Below are positions 18,680 to 27,969 of a DNA stretch of 64,000 nt, piece after piece; positions within the stretch are counted from its first letter, which is position 1, and every line of letters begins with the position of its first letter. Where the stretch lies: the NCBI RefSeq assembly GCF_006265095.1, contig NZ_VCNK01000003.1:1-64000 (forward strand), written 5' to 3'. Origin of the DNA: Phaeobacter sp. B1627 (GTDB taxonomy: Bacteria > Pseudomonadota > Alphaproteobacteria > Rhodobacterales > Rhodobacteraceae). The notes beneath the pieces were generated by a model that ran no database searches, was not told the DNA's origin, and worked only from the letters and a program-made list of their open reading frames with translations. The position numbers and the translations under genes were made by a program.

Positions 18680-19742
18680 AGGTGTTCTGGGATGGCTCGG
18701 ACGGCCCCGGCTGCTGTCCGCGCATTCCTCGGAAACCGCTGCCCGCGGGCCGCAATGCCATGTGATCATCCTGGACGGCACCATGTCGACGCTGGAACCG
18801 GGCCATGAGACCCACGCGGGCATGGTCTACCGGCTGTGCAAGGAAATGGGGCCTCGGGTCTCGGTCTATTATGAGGCCGGCGTGCAGTGGACCGCCTGGA
18901 GCAAAACGGCCGATGTGATGGTCGGGCGCGGCATCAACAAAAAGATCCGGCGCGCCTATGGCTATCTGGCGTCGCGCTACCGGCCGGGGGACAAGATCTT
19001 TCTTCTGGGCTATTCGCGGGGGGCCTATGCGGCGCGCTCGCTGGCGGGCGTTTTGGGATCGGTGGGCCTGTTGCGGCAGGAGCACGCGACCGTGCGCAAC
19101 ATCCGCACCGCCTATCGCCATTACCAGATGGGCAGCGGTGCCGAGGTGCGGCAGGCCTTCACCCGCGCCTATTGTCATGACCACACAGAGGTGGAGATGT
19201 TGGGGATCTGGGACACGGTCAAGGCGCTGGGCCTGCGCTTGCCGCTCTTGTGGCGCTGGGCGGATCAGCGTCATGCGTTTCACAACCACCGCCTCGGGCC
19301 ACATGTGAAGGCGGGGTTTCACGCGCTTGCGCTGGACGAGACCCGGGATGTCTACGCCCCGGTCCTGTGGAACAGTGCCGATTGCGCTGAAGGTCAGGTC
19401 GAGCAGGTCTGGTTTCGTGGCACGCATGGGGATGTGGGCGGGCAGTTGGGCGGATGCGAAGAGTCACGGCCGCTTGCCAATATCTCCCTGGTGTGGATGC
19501 TGGAGCGGGCGGAAATGTCGGGCCTGCCCTTGCCCCGCGACTGGCGCATGCGCTTTCCGGTGGACGCGGACGCGCCTTCGGTCGGCACATGGTCAGGCTG
19601 GGGCAAGATCTTCCTGCTGCGCAGCCGCCGCCGGGTGGGCTATGACATCAGCGAAAAAATCCACCCCAGCGCGCATCATGAACCACAGAACAGGCGGCTC
19701 TCCACCTGGCTGAGTGTCTTCATGCGCCATACGCCGCACTAG
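18657..19742 (+). CDS. DUF2235 alpha/beta-hydrolase (Tle1-like phospholipase fold)
   Basis: The 361-residue protein starts inside the 3' end of the CoxL-like gene (23-bp overlap) at MFLKRLSKGVLGWLG. The nucleophile motif is GYSRGAYAARSLAG (Ser120), and the later IWDTVKALG and RGTHGDVGGQLGG segments supply the family Asp and His-containing blocks. DUF2235 occurs in type VI secretion phospholipase effectors (Tle1) and in many stand-alone bacterial proteins. There is no vgrG, PAAR or immunity gene here and no signal peptide, so a housekeeping hydrolase is more likely than an effector. Confidence 0.85.
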   Translation: MFLKRLSKGVLGWLGRPRLLSAHSSETAARGPQCHVIILDGTMSTLEPGHETHAGMVYRLCKEMGPRVSVYYEAGVQWTAWSKTADVMVGRGINKKIRRAYGYLASRYRPGDKIFLLGYSRGAYAARSLAGVLGSVGLLRQEHATVRNIRTAYRHYQMGSGAEVRQAFTRAYCHDHTEVEMLGIWDTVKALGLRLPLLWRWADQRHAFHNHRLGPHVKAGFHALALDETRDVYAPVLWNSADCAEGQVEQVWFRGTHGDVGGQLGGCEESRPLANISLVWMLERAEMSGLPLPRDWRMRFPVDADAPSVGTWSGWGKIFLLRSRRRVGYDISEKIHPSAHHEPQNRRLSTWLSVFMRHTPH

Positions 19743-19793
19743 CGGGCATCTCAAAATGGGGGCGCGGTCCTGAAGGCCCGGACCACCTGTCCC

Positions 19794-19850
19794 GGCCCGA
19801 TCTAGACTGGCCCAATCTAGACTGGCCCGATCTAGCCCGTTCTAGCCTGA
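19794..19850. repeat. 15-bp tandem repeat
   Basis: Units GGCCCGATCTAGACT (19794-19808), GGCCCAATCTAGACT (19809-19823) and GGCCCGATCTAGCCC (19824-19838) are followed by a decayed copy GTTCTAGCCTGA. The array lies in the 284-bp gap between the converging DUF2235 and metF genes, which otherwise shows nothing. Confidence 0.85.
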
Positions 19851-20026
19851 CCAGGACAAGCCTGACCCGACCCAGCGTGACTTGTCCGGGGCCGGGGCAT
19901 CAGGTCATTTGGGGATGGTGCAATGGTCATTGCGTCCTCCGGGGGCCTCCTCTGGCTCCCGGGGGCATCCTCTGCGCGTTTCGCAATCGCGCAGAGGTCA
20001 GGGGGACGCCGGACCGCCAACAAGGT

Positions 20027-20896
20027 TTACGCCACGTTCTCCAGGCGCATCTTCGATTTCACACCCAAGGCGTGGCAGACATCGCGGGTCAGCTCCGGAC
20101 GGTTCAGCGTGTAGAAATGCAGCCGCTTGACGCCGCCCTCAAGCAGCTCGGTGCAGAGTTCGCTGCAGAGCGCGGTGGCCAACAGGTCGGTGCGATCATC
20201 GCGCGCGGCCTTGTCGAAGGCCTCATCCAGCCAGGCCGGGATAGCGGTGCCGCAGCTCTGGGCAAAGCGCCGCACGCCGGTCCAGTTCTCGATCGGCAGG
20301 ATGCCGGGGGTGATCTTGTCGGTGTCAATTCCCGCCTTGGCACAGGTGTCGCGGAACCGAAAGAACGTCTCGGTTTCAAAGAAGAACTGCGTCAGCGCCT
20401 CATCCGCGCCCGCATCCAGCTTGCGCTTCAGCCAGTCGACGTTGGCCTGCGGGCTGGCCGCGTCCGGGTGGCTTTCGGGATAGGCACCGACGCGGAGATT
20501 GAAGCCGCCCTTGTCCGCCAGTGCCTCGATCAGCTCGACAGAGGAGTTGAACCCGTCGGCGCTGGGCGCAAACTGGCCCTGCTCCTTTGGCGGATCACCG
20601 CGCAGGGCGACAATGTCGGTGATGCCCGCTTCGGCGTATTGATCGGCAATCGCGAGGGTCTCCTGACGGGTTGCAGAGACGCAGGTGAGATGCGCGGCGA
20701 CCTTCAGGCCGGAGTTCTTGTGCAACGTGGTCACCGCATCGCGGGTCAGTTCCCGGGTGGTGCCGCCGGCGCCATAGGTCACCGACACGAAACGCGGGGC
20801 CAGGGGCGCCAGGGATTGCACCGTGTCCCAGAGGCGAAACGAGGCCTCAAGGGTCTTGGGCGGAAAAAACTCAAAGGAAATCTCTGGCGTGGTCAC
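20027..20896 (-). CDS. metF: 5,10-Methylenetetrahydrofolate reductase
   Basis: The 289-residue FAD enzyme makes 5-methyltetrahydrofolate for methionine synthesis. Sequence landmarks are the N-terminal SFEFFPPKT with its catalytic glutamate, SVTYGAGGTTRE, ALRGDPP and RVGAYPESHPDA, all standard MetF segments. I choose GTG 20896 (VTTPEISFEFFPP) because AGGAGAG lies 8 bases upstream; an ATG at 20944 would give a 305-residue form with an unlikely N-terminus. It is divergent from a MetR-like regulator with an exact MetR box between them. Confidence 0.95.
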   Translation of the reverse strand: MTTPEISFEFFPPKTLEASFRLWDTVQSLAPLAPRFVSVTYGAGGTTRELTRDAVTTLHKNSGLKVAAHLTCVSATRQETLAIADQYAEAGITDIVALRGDPPKEQGQFAPSADGFNSSVELIEALADKGGFNLRVGAYPESHPDAASPQANVDWLKRKLDAGADEALTQFFFETETFFRFRDTCAKAGIDTDKITPGILPIENWTGVRRFAQSCGTAIPAWLDEAFDKAARDDRTDLLATALCSELCTELLEGGVKRLHFYTLNRPELTRDVCHALGVKSKMRLENVA

Positions 20897-21024
20897 GGTC
20901 TGTCTCTCCTCGGACGGGCGACTGGCGGGGCACGGGCAGGGCATCGTGCCGCAGTCGAGCGCGTCGCTTTTGGGGGTGCAAGTGTCGCTTGCTGTTTGAC
21001 CCCTTGTGTCATGACCGATAACAG

Positions 21025-21037
21025 TGAAGCAAATTCA
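21025..21037. promoter_or_regulatory. MetR box between metF and metR
   Basis: TGAAGCAAATTCA matches the MetR consensus TGAA-N5-TTCA exactly. It lies 35 bp before the metR start and about 130 bp before the metF start, in the 175-bp divergent region, the expected arrangement for homocysteine-responsive control of metF and autoregulation of metR. Confidence 0.75.
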
Positions 21038-21071
21038 TATTTCTCAAGAACAACATGAGGTGCGTCGCAGT

Positions 21072-21977
21072 ATGCATATCGAATTCCGTCACCTTCGCAC
21101 CATCAAGGCGATCCATGAGGCGGGCGGACTGGCGCGGGCTGCGGATCAGTTGAATATCACCCAAAGCGCGCTCAGCCATCAGATCAAGGGCTTGGAGGAG
21201 CAGGCCGGGGTGGAGCTGTTCCGGCGGCGGTCGAAACCGATGAAGCTGTCGGCGGCCGGGATGCGCCTGCTGCGGTTGGCAGAGCAGATCCTGCCGCAGG
21301 TGGAGGCCGCGCAGGCGGAGTTCGCGGCCCTGCGCGACGGCGAGGCGGGGCGGCTGCATATCGCGATCGAATGCCATGCGTGTTTCGAATGGCTGTTCCC
21401 GGTGCTGGAGGGGTTCCGCAAAAGCTGGAGCGACGTGGATGTGGATATCCGCCCCGGTCTCGCCTTTGAGGCCATGCCGGCCCTGCTGCGCGAAGAGGTC
21501 GATCTGGTGGTGTCCTCGGATCCAGAGGACATGCCGGGGGTGACCTTCATCGAGCTGTTTGACTACAATCCCGTCTTTGTTGCCTCCGCCCAGCATCCGC
21601 TGGCGCAAAAACCCTATGTTGAGGCCGAGGATTTCCGGGGCCAGACGCTGATCACCTATCCGGTGGAGCGCACCCGGCTGGATGTGTTCAGCCAATTGCT
21701 GATCCCCGCAGGGGTGGAGCCGGCCGCTATCCGCAAGGTGGAGTTGACGGCGGTCATCCTGTTGCTGGTCGCGTCAAACCGTGGGGTGTCGGTCTTGCCG
21801 GACTGGGTGGTGCGTGAGGTGAAATACTCCTCGGATTATGTGACGCGGCCGTTGACCGAACAGGGCATCACCCGCAGGCTCTATGCCGCGATCCGCAGCG
21901 ACGACGAGGGCAAACCCTATATGCAGGAGCTGATCCGTCTGGCCCGGATCGAGGCGCGCAAGCTGCAGCAGGCCTAG
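21072..21977 (+). CDS. metR: LysR-family regulator, MetR-like
   Basis: The 301-residue protein begins MHIEFRHLRTIKAIHEAGG, with an N-terminal winged helix-turn-helix (residues about 1-60; AADQLNITQSALSHQIKGLEEQ) and a LysR effector domain (from about 90). The effector domain contains the MetR-type IECHACFEWLFPVLEGFR segment. An upstream in-frame start at 21024 is rejected because it would overlap the MetR box. MetR activates met genes with homocysteine as co-effector. The divergent metF and exact binding site make the assignment strong. Confidence 0.9.
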   Translation: MHIEFRHLRTIKAIHEAGGLARAADQLNITQSALSHQIKGLEEQAGVELFRRRSKPMKLSAAGMRLLRLAEQILPQVEAAQAEFAALRDGEAGRLHIAIECHACFEWLFPVLEGFRKSWSDVDVDIRPGLAFEAMPALLREEVDLVVSSDPEDMPGVTFIELFDYNPVFVASAQHPLAQKPYVEAEDFRGQTLITYPVERTRLDVFSQLLIPAGVEPAAIRKVELTAVILLLVASNRGVSVLPDWVVREVKYSSDYVTRPLTEQGITRRLYAAIRSDDEGKPYMQELIRLARIEARKLQQA

Positions 21978-22208
21978 GGGTGGCTCGGCCGGGTCGGGCG
22001 TGGAAGGGCCTGCTGAGGCAGACAGGGGCCAGTGCGAGCCGAGGGAAGGCCCTGTTCCCGGCCATCGGCCCTGTCCGGTGAGCCGCCCATGCGCCCGCTG
22101 CATATCTGAAACTTGCAAAGGGTGCGGCTTCACCACTTGGCAAGGGGGCGCGGGCCGTGTATGGGCACCCTTTGACCGACATCTCCCCCCGCAAGGACAG
22201 CTCATACA

Positions 22209-22994
22209 ATGATTGGCAGCGCAAACCTCAATGTGATGATCAAGGCCGCCCGCAAGGCAGGCCGCTCTCTGGTGAAGGACTTCCGCGAGGTTGAAAACCT
22301 CCAGGTTTCCACCAAAGGGGCCGGAGATTTCGTGAGCCGCGCCGATATTGCCGCCGAGCAGATCCTCAAGGATGAGCTGATGGGCGCGCGCCCGACCTAT
22401 GGCTGGCTGGCCGAAGAAGGCGGCGAGACTCCGGGCGAGGATCCCACCCGCCGCTGGATCGTTGACCCGCTCGACGGCACCACCAACTTCCTGCATGGTC
22501 TGCCCCATTGGGCGGTCTCCATCGCGCTGGAGCACAAGGGGAAAATCGTTGCGGGCGTTATCTTTGACGCCGCCAAGGACGAGATGTTCTTTGCCGAAAA
22601 AGGCACTGGCGCCTGGATGAACGAGACCCGTATCCGTGTCTCTTCCCGTCACCGGATGATCGAGTCGATCTTTGCCACCGGTCTGCCGTTTGCGGGTCGC
22701 TCTGACCTGCCGGAAACGCTGCAGGATCTGGCCCGTCTGATGCCTGCCTGCGCCGGTGTGCGGCGCTGGGGGGCGGCTGCGCTCGATATGGCCTATGTGG
22801 CGGCCGGGCGCTATGAAGGGTTCTGGGAACGGCGCCTGAATGCCTGGGATCTGGCGGCCGGTGTCATCATCGTCAAAGAAGCCGGCGGCCTGTGCGAAGC
22901 GCTGGACCCGGAGGCCTCGATCGTCGAAAGCGGCGAAGTGATCTGTTCCAACGAGCCGATCTTTGAGAACTTCGCTAAAGTTATCCGGACTTAA
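22209..22994 (+). CDS. suhB: Inositol monophosphatase family protein
   Basis: The 261-residue Mg-dependent phosphatase shows the family motifs WLAEEGGE (Glu70), WIVDPLDGTTNF (Asp86, Asp89) and the C-terminal NAWDLAAG (metal Asp near 219). The first hydrolyses inositol monophosphate; in many bacteria SuhB also acts in transcription antitermination. CysQ or histidinol-phosphatase relatives have different motif contexts, so SuhB is the best match. The 231-bp gap before it has no clear operator; an AAGGACAG ribosome site is near the start. Confidence 0.88.
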   Translation: MIGSANLNVMIKAARKAGRSLVKDFREVENLQVSTKGAGDFVSRADIAAEQILKDELMGARPTYGWLAEEGGETPGEDPTRRWIVDPLDGTTNFLHGLPHWAVSIALEHKGKIVAGVIFDAAKDEMFFAEKGTGAWMNETRIRVSSRHRMIESIFATGLPFAGRSDLPETLQDLARLMPACAGVRRWGAAALDMAYVAAGRYEGFWERRLNAWDLAAGVIIVKEAGGLCEALDPEASIVESGEVICSNEPIFENFAKVIRT

Positions 22995-23002
22995 TTCGCC
23001 CT

Positions 23003-23021
23003 CCCGGCACGCGGTGTCGGG
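23003..23021. terminator. Hairpin between convergent suhB and GFA genes
   Basis: Arms CCCGGCAC (23003-23010) and GTGTCGGG (23014-23021) pair over 8 bp with one G-U, loop GCG, directly 3' of the suhB stop and 9 bp from the GFA stop. A second GC palindrome GGGCCGCGGCCC follows. It could serve both directions, but there is no T run. Confidence 0.4.
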
Positions 23022-23029
23022 CCGCGGCC

Positions 23030-23458
23030 CTAGGGGCGGTCAGAGATGTGATTGACCCCGTCGGTCCAGGGGATCCCGCCATCGGTTTCAGCCTGTGCTT
23101 CAGCCTGTGTTTTCGCGTAGGTGCGGGGATTGCCACCGGGCAGACAGGCGAGGTTGACGCCGCATTCCCGTGGGTCTGACCGGCGCTGGTGGTAGAGGTA
23201 GATCCCGCAGGTCTTGCAGAAATAATGCTTCGCGCTGTGGGTGCCCCAGGTGTAGAGCGTCAGGTTCTCCGCGCCCCGCGTCACCCGCAGACTGGCGGTC
23301 AAAGCGGTGACCGCCGCCGCCCCACGGCGCACGCAAAAGGAACAATCGCAGCGGCTGGCAGAGCGGAGCCCCTCGGGAAGCTCGGCCTCAATCTCGACGG
23401 CGCCGCAATGGCAGCTGGCGCGGCAGATGACGGGGGTCGCAACGGGATCGGTCGGCAT
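23030..23458 (-). CDS. GFA (glutathione-dependent formaldehyde-activating)/CENP-V domain protein
   Basis: The 142-residue protein carries the zinc-binding cysteines of the GFA fold: CRASCHCGAVEIE, then CDCSFCVRR, then FCKTCGIYLYHQRR. These are the expected CxCG, CxCxxC and CxxC sets. The family name derives from a formaldehyde-glutathione role in Paracoccus, but most members have unknown substrates. No formaldehyde dehydrogenase lies nearby. It is a single gene, convergent with suhB and upstream of nothing on its strand. Confidence 0.9.
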   Translation of the reverse strand: MPTDPVATPVICRASCHCGAVEIEAELPEGLRSASRCDCSFCVRRGAAAVTALTASLRVTRGAENLTLYTWGTHSAKHYFCKTCGIYLYHQRRSDPRECGVNLACLPGGNPRTYAKTQAEAQAETDGGIPWTDGVNHISDRP

Positions 23459-23551
23459 TGAACTCTCCTCTCTGGTGGCTTCGGGTCGCTATGGCCCAGT
23501 CCGGTTTGCCCAGTTCGTATGGCCCACTTCGGAGAGGGCAGTTCGGAGAGG

Positions 23552-23591
23552 CCGGATCACCTGCCCGGATCACCTGCGCCGGATCATCTAC
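23552..23591. repeat. 13-bp tandem repeat at the rhomboid 3' end
   Basis: CCGGATCACCTGC occurs perfectly at 23552-23564 and 23565-23577, with a third, diverged copy CCGGATCATCTAC from 23579 that overlaps the rhomboid stop codon. Just before it, CAGTTCG and CTTCGGAGAG are also repeated (23490-23550). Confidence 0.8.
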
Positions 23592-24363
23592 TCCAGGGGC
23601 CAGGATGGCGGGGCCGGGACGGGCGTATGGGGCGGGCCACGCGCGGCACCCGGGTTGCACTATATCTGGTTTGCGGGTGCGGCGGATAGCCTTGTGTACG
23701 AGTCCAGTAGCTTGGCCCGCCGCGCGATATCCACAAGGGCACCGTCAGCGCCAGACCGATGAAGAAACCGCCCGCATGCGCCCAATAGGCGACACCCCCC
23801 AGCGCCGGGTCGGCTCCGATTCCGCCGAGAAACTGCATCCCCAGCCACAGGCCCAGCATGATGAAGGCAGGCACCGGGATGACGCGGAAAAACACGATCA
23901 GGATGATCAGGATGTCAACGCGCGCCTTGGGAAACATCAGCAGATAGCCGCCCATGACGCCTGCAATTGCGCCGGAGGCTCCGATCAGGGGGACGTTTGA
24001 TCCGGGCGCCGAGACCACATGCGCCAAGGTCGCGCCGACGCCGCAGATCAGATAGAAGCCAAGGAAGGGCAGGTGGCCCATCTCGTCTTCCATGTTGTCA
24101 CCGAAGATCCACAGAAACAGCATGTTGCCGGCCAGATGCATGAAACCGCCATGGATGAACATGGATGTCAGCAGGGTCAGCGGCGCATCGCCGGACATGA
24201 TCTCTCTCGGCACAGCCGCGAAAGCGCCGTAAAAGGCCGCCAGCCCCTGATCGGTGGTAAAGCTGGTCGTATACCAAAGGTAGCCGAAGATATTGGCCGC
24301 CATCAGCAGGTAGACCACATAGGGTGTACTGCCGGAGGGGTTATGGTCGCGCAATGGAAACAT
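23584..24363 (-). CDS. Rhomboid-family intramembrane serine protease
   Basis: The 259-residue polytopic protein has the rhomboid catalytic dyad: Ser130 in LIGASGAIAGVMGGY and His196 in YWAHAGGFFIG, plus the oxyanion HLAGN (residues 76-80) with a following FGDNMED. Six hydrophobic segments fit the core rhomboid fold, active in the cytoplasmic membrane. The last about 40 residues are Arg/Pro-rich (RVPRVARPIRPSRPRHPG) and coded by GC-rich, repeat-adjacent DNA, so this tail may be a late extension. Substrates are unknown. Confidence 0.93.
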   Translation of the reverse strand: MFPLRDHNPSGSTPYVVYLLMAANIFGYLWYTTSFTTDQGLAAFYGAFAAVPREIMSGDAPLTLLTSMFIHGGFMHLAGNMLFLWIFGDNMEDEMGHLPFLGFYLICGVGATLAHVVSAPGSNVPLIGASGAIAGVMGGYLLMFPKARVDILIILIVFFRVIPVPAFIMLGLWLGMQFLGGIGADPALGGVAYWAHAGGFFIGLALTVPLWISRGGPSYWTRTQGYPPHPQTRYSATRVPRVARPIRPSRPRHPGPWSR

Positions 24364-24449
24364 GCGCAGAAGCTGGGCCGTTCCTGGCCCAGCGTCAAGG
24401 GGTTACACGCCGTTTTGCAAGCAGGCGCGCAGGCGGTGTGGCGGAGGGC

Positions 24450-27400
24450 TCAGGCGTTTCCACCCAGGAGCGCCGCGTTGCCGCCTGCGGCGGTGGTATC
24501 CACGCAGACGTGACGTTCCGCCATCACGCGGGCCTTGTCCGGCAGCCCCGGCACCAAGGGCAGGATGGGGCCGTCACGCTGTGCCAGCGCCTGTTCGATC
24601 TGGCGGCCGGTGGCCTCGTCGCCCCACCAGATCACGCCGGAAATCCCGTCGATGTGCTGCAGGCGATGCAGGTCCATGGCGCCGCTTGCCTCGATCACGG
24701 TGCCGCCGAGGGCGATCACCGCACGGGCCTGTTCTGCCGCGGCGGTGGGACCCGGCCCCATGCACAGCAAGGGCGCGCGGGCCGAGGTGGTCAGCCGGTT
24801 GGATTCGCCGGTCGGGCCGGGCAGGGAGGTGGTGACCGGCGCGGCCGGCGTGCCGCTGGGAGCGGGCAGATCGCTCATGGGTGCGGCCCAGCTGTCGTTG
24901 CTGCTCTGGCGATCCGGGGCGCAGAACCGCGCCAGATAGTGGGGACCGCCGGCCTTTGGACCGGTGCCGGACAGGCCTTCGCCGCCAAAGGGCTGGCTGC
25001 CGACGATGGCCCCGATCTGGTTGCGGTTCACGTATAGGTTGCCCGCCTGCACCCGGTCGCAGACATGCTGCACCCGGTCATCGATCCGGGTGTGCAGGCC
25101 GAAGGTCAGCCCGTAGCCGGTGGCGTTGATGGCATCGATCACCGCGTCAAGCTGGCGGGATTTGAACGTGGCCACATGCAGCACGGGGCCGAAAATTTCC
25201 TCTTTCAGATCGCTGATCCCGTCGATTTCGATCAGGGTGGGGCCGACAAACGTGCCGCCCTGCGGCGCCTGCATTTCCTTCAGCACCCGGCCTTCGCTGC
25301 GGGCGCGCTCGATATGGGCGAGGATCTTCGCGCGGGCGGTCTCGTCGATCACCGGGCCGCTGTCGGTTGCCAGATGCCAGGGGTCGCCCAGCTCGAGCGT
25401 CTCCATCGCGCCTTTCAGCATGGTCAGCACGTCCCGGGCGACATCTTCCTGCAGATAGAGACAGCGCAGCGCCGAACAGCGCTGGCCTGCGGATTGGAAG
25501 GCGCTTTCGATGATCGCTTGTACGGCCTGTTCGGGCAGCGCCGTGGAGTCGACGATCATCGCGTTGAGACCGCCGGTTTCCGCGATCAGCGGCGTGCCGG
25601 GGGCGCAGTGATCGGCCATGGCGGCGCGGATCCGCATCGCAGTGGCGCTGGAGCCGGTAAAGGCCACGCCACCGATCCGGGCATCGCCAGTGATGGCCGC
25701 ACCGATTGTCGATCCGCGACCGGGCAGGAATTGCAGAACCCCGCGCGGGACGCCTGCCTCATGCAGCAGTTCCACCGCGCGAAAGGCCACCAGGGGCGTC
25801 TGCTCGGCGGGTTTGGCCAGCACGGCGTTGCCGGTGGCCAGCGCGGCCGAGACCTGTCCGGTAAAGATCGCCAGCGGGAAGTTCCACGGCGAGATACAGG
25901 TGAAGATCCCGGCCGGTGCCGCGTCGGGAATACGGGCCGCATAGTAGCGCAGGAAATCCACCGCCTCGCGCAGCTCGGCAACGGCGTCCATCTGTGTCTT
26001 CCCGGCCTCGCGCGACAAGAGCGCAAAGAGTTCACCATAGTGGTGCTCATAGAGGTCGGCGGCTTTGTTGAGCACATCCGCACGGGTTGCGGCGGGGGCG
26101 TCCCACGGGGTGGCCGAGGCAACGGCAAGGTCCACATCAGCGGCGCTGGCCTGTGCCACGGTGCCGATCTCGCTCAGGTCGCTGGGGTTGAGGACCGCGA
26201 CAGCCGCGTCGGGCGCGGCCTTTGCCGCGAGCAGCGGTGCGGCCTGCCACTGGTGGTCGCGGAAGGGCGCGCGGGCCGTGTCAATGGCGGCCAGCGTCGG
26301 GGCATGGTGCAGATCGAAGCCTTTGGAATTCCTGCGCTCCGGCAGGAACAGGCCGGGGCCGGTGGGAATATCGGTCGTCAGGTCATCGATATCGAGGAAG
26401 GGATCGGCGGCCACGACCTCGGGCGGCACGTCCTCGTCCACGATCTGATTCACAAAGGAGGAGTTGGCGCCGTTCTCCAGCAGTCGCCGCACCAGATAGG
26501 CCAGCAGATCGCGGTGGGCACCGACGGGGGCATAGATGCGGCAGCGGGTCTTGTTGGCGGCCATCACCATCTGGTGGAGGGTCTCCCCCATGCCATGCAG
26601 CCGCTGAAATTCAAACGCCTGTCCGTCCTGCGCCATATGCAGAATTGCGCTGACCGTATGGGCGTTATGGGTCGCGAACTGCGGATAGATCAGGTCTGTA
26701 TGGGCCAGCAGCTTGCGGGCATTGGCGATATAGGACACATCGGTCAGCGCCTTGGAGGTATAGACCGGGAAGCCATCCACCCCTTCGACCTGCGCGCGTT
26801 TGATCTCGGTGTCCCAATAGGCGCCCTTGACCAGACGCACCATGAAGCGGCGGTCATGGGTCCGGGCCATCACGCAGAGCGCATCAATGGCCAGACCGGT
26901 GCGCGGCCCGAAGGCCTGCACAACCACGCCAAAGCCGTCCCATCCCTTCAGCGCCGGATCGGAGATCACCTCCTCGATCACCTCCAGCGACAGCGACAGC
27001 CGGTCGGCCTCTTCCGCATCGACGTTGAGCCCCATACGCGCGGCCTTGGCCAGGAGCGCCAGCGCCTTGAGTCGGGGCACCAGCTGCTGGCGGACCGACT
27101 CTGTCTTGGCGATCTCATAGCGCGGATGCAGGGCCGAGAGCTTGACCGAGATGCCGGGGTTTTCGCGGATGTCATCGCTGGTACAGGCGCTGGCAATGGC
27201 CGAAATCGCGCGCGAGTAGGCGAGGTGATAGCGCGCGGCATCGGCTTCGGTGCGCGCCGCTTCGCCCAGCATGTCGTAGGAATAGGTGTAGCCCTTGGCC
27301 TCCATGTTGGCGGCCCGCTTCATGGCGGCTTCGATGGTTTCGCCCAGCACGAACTGGCGGCCCATTTCCTTCATCGCGCGCCCGACCGCAGTGCGGATGA

Positions 27401-27857
27401 CCGGCTCGCCCAGCCGTTTGACGGCGCCGCGCAACGCCCCGATCGGACTGCGGTCCTCGTCCAGAACCTTGCCCGTCAGCATCAGCGCCCAGGTGGAGGC
27501 ATTGACCAGCGAAGAGGTGGATTTCCCCAGGTGCCGGCCCCAGTCGGACGGCGCGATCTTGTCTTCGATCAGCGCATCGATGGTGTCGGCATCGGGCACC
27601 CGCAACAGGGCTTCGGCCAGGCACATCAAGGCGACGCCCTCTTCGGTGGAGAGGCCATATTCGGCAAGAAAGACCTCCATCAGGCCGGGCGCGGAATGGC
27701 CGCGGATGTCCTTCACCAGTCGCGCGGCGCGCGCGCAGATGGCGGCGCGGTCCTCCTCCGAGAGGGCGGCCTGCGCCACCAGCGCGTCGCGCATCGCGGA
27801 GTGGTCGACATATGTCCCGGCATCAATCCGGTCGCGCAGCAGAAGGTCACGTGTCAT
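24450..27857 (-). CDS. putA: Bifunctional proline dehydrogenase / L-glutamate-gamma-semialdehyde dehydrogenase
   Basis: The 1135-residue enzyme oxidises proline to glutamate. The FAD proline-dehydrogenase barrel spans about residues 80-470 (with VRLVKGAYWDTEIKRAQ and GAHRDLLAYLVRRLLENGANSSFV) and the aldehyde-dehydrogenase domain about 520-990, with TGSSATAM, ETGGLNAMIVD and the catalytic Cys794 in SAGQRCSALR. There is no ribbon-helix-helix DNA-binding N-terminus as in the 1320-residue Escherichia coli PutA. A separate, divergent Lrp-type regulator at 27970 replaces that function. The C-terminal ~100 residues form the conserved tail. Confidence 0.97.
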   Translation of the reverse strand: MTRDLLLRDRIDAGTYVDHSAMRDALVAQAALSEEDRAAICARAARLVKDIRGHSAPGLMEVFLAEYGLSTEEGVALMCLAEALLRVPDADTIDALIEDKIAPSDWGRHLGKSTSSLVNASTWALMLTGKVLDEDRSPIGALRGAVKRLGEPVIRTAVGRAMKEMGRQFVLGETIEAAMKRAANMEAKGYTYSYDMLGEAARTEADAARYHLAYSRAISAIASACTSDDIRENPGISVKLSALHPRYEIAKTESVRQQLVPRLKALALLAKAARMGLNVDAEEADRLSLSLEVIEEVISDPALKGWDGFGVVVQAFGPRTGLAIDALCVMARTHDRRFMVRLVKGAYWDTEIKRAQVEGVDGFPVYTSKALTDVSYIANARKLLAHTDLIYPQFATHNAHTVSAILHMAQDGQAFEFQRLHGMGETLHQMVMAANKTRCRIYAPVGAHRDLLAYLVRRLLENGANSSFVNQIVDEDVPPEVVAADPFLDIDDLTTDIPTGPGLFLPERRNSKGFDLHHAPTLAAIDTARAPFRDHQWQAAPLLAAKAAPDAAVAVLNPSDLSEIGTVAQASAADVDLAVASATPWDAPAATRADVLNKAADLYEHHYGELFALLSREAGKTQMDAVAELREAVDFLRYYAARIPDAAPAGIFTCISPWNFPLAIFTGQVSAALATGNAVLAKPAEQTPLVAFRAVELLHEAGVPRGVLQFLPGRGSTIGAAITGDARIGGVAFTGSSATAMRIRAAMADHCAPGTPLIAETGGLNAMIVDSTALPEQAVQAIIESAFQSAGQRCSALRCLYLQEDVARDVLTMLKGAMETLELGDPWHLATDSGPVIDETARAKILAHIERARSEGRVLKEMQAPQGGTFVGPTLIEIDGISDLKEEIFGPVLHVATFKSRQLDAVIDAINATGYGLTFGLHTRIDDRVQHVCDRVQAGNLYVNRNQIGAIVGSQPFGGEGLSGTGPKAGGPHYLARFCAPDRQSSNDSWAAPMSDLPAPSGTPAAPVTTSLPGPTGESNRLTTSARAPLLCMGPGPTAAAEQARAVIALGGTVIEASGAMDLHRLQHIDGISGVIWWGDEATGRQIEQALAQRDGPILPLVPGLPDKARVMAERHVCVDTTAAGGNAALLGGNA

Positions 27858-27969
27858 GGAACTACCCCATCGTCAGAGATTTTGCCCAGTATATCGCGAC
27901 GGCTCTGGTCATTTTTCCCGTTGATGGCGATACTGCGGATCAAATGCGTTTATTTACGGAGTGTTTCTG

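Noticed and set aside
18657-19742. Type VI secretion phospholipase effector
   Set aside because: The fold matches Tle1, but no vgrG, PAAR or immunity gene is adjacent.
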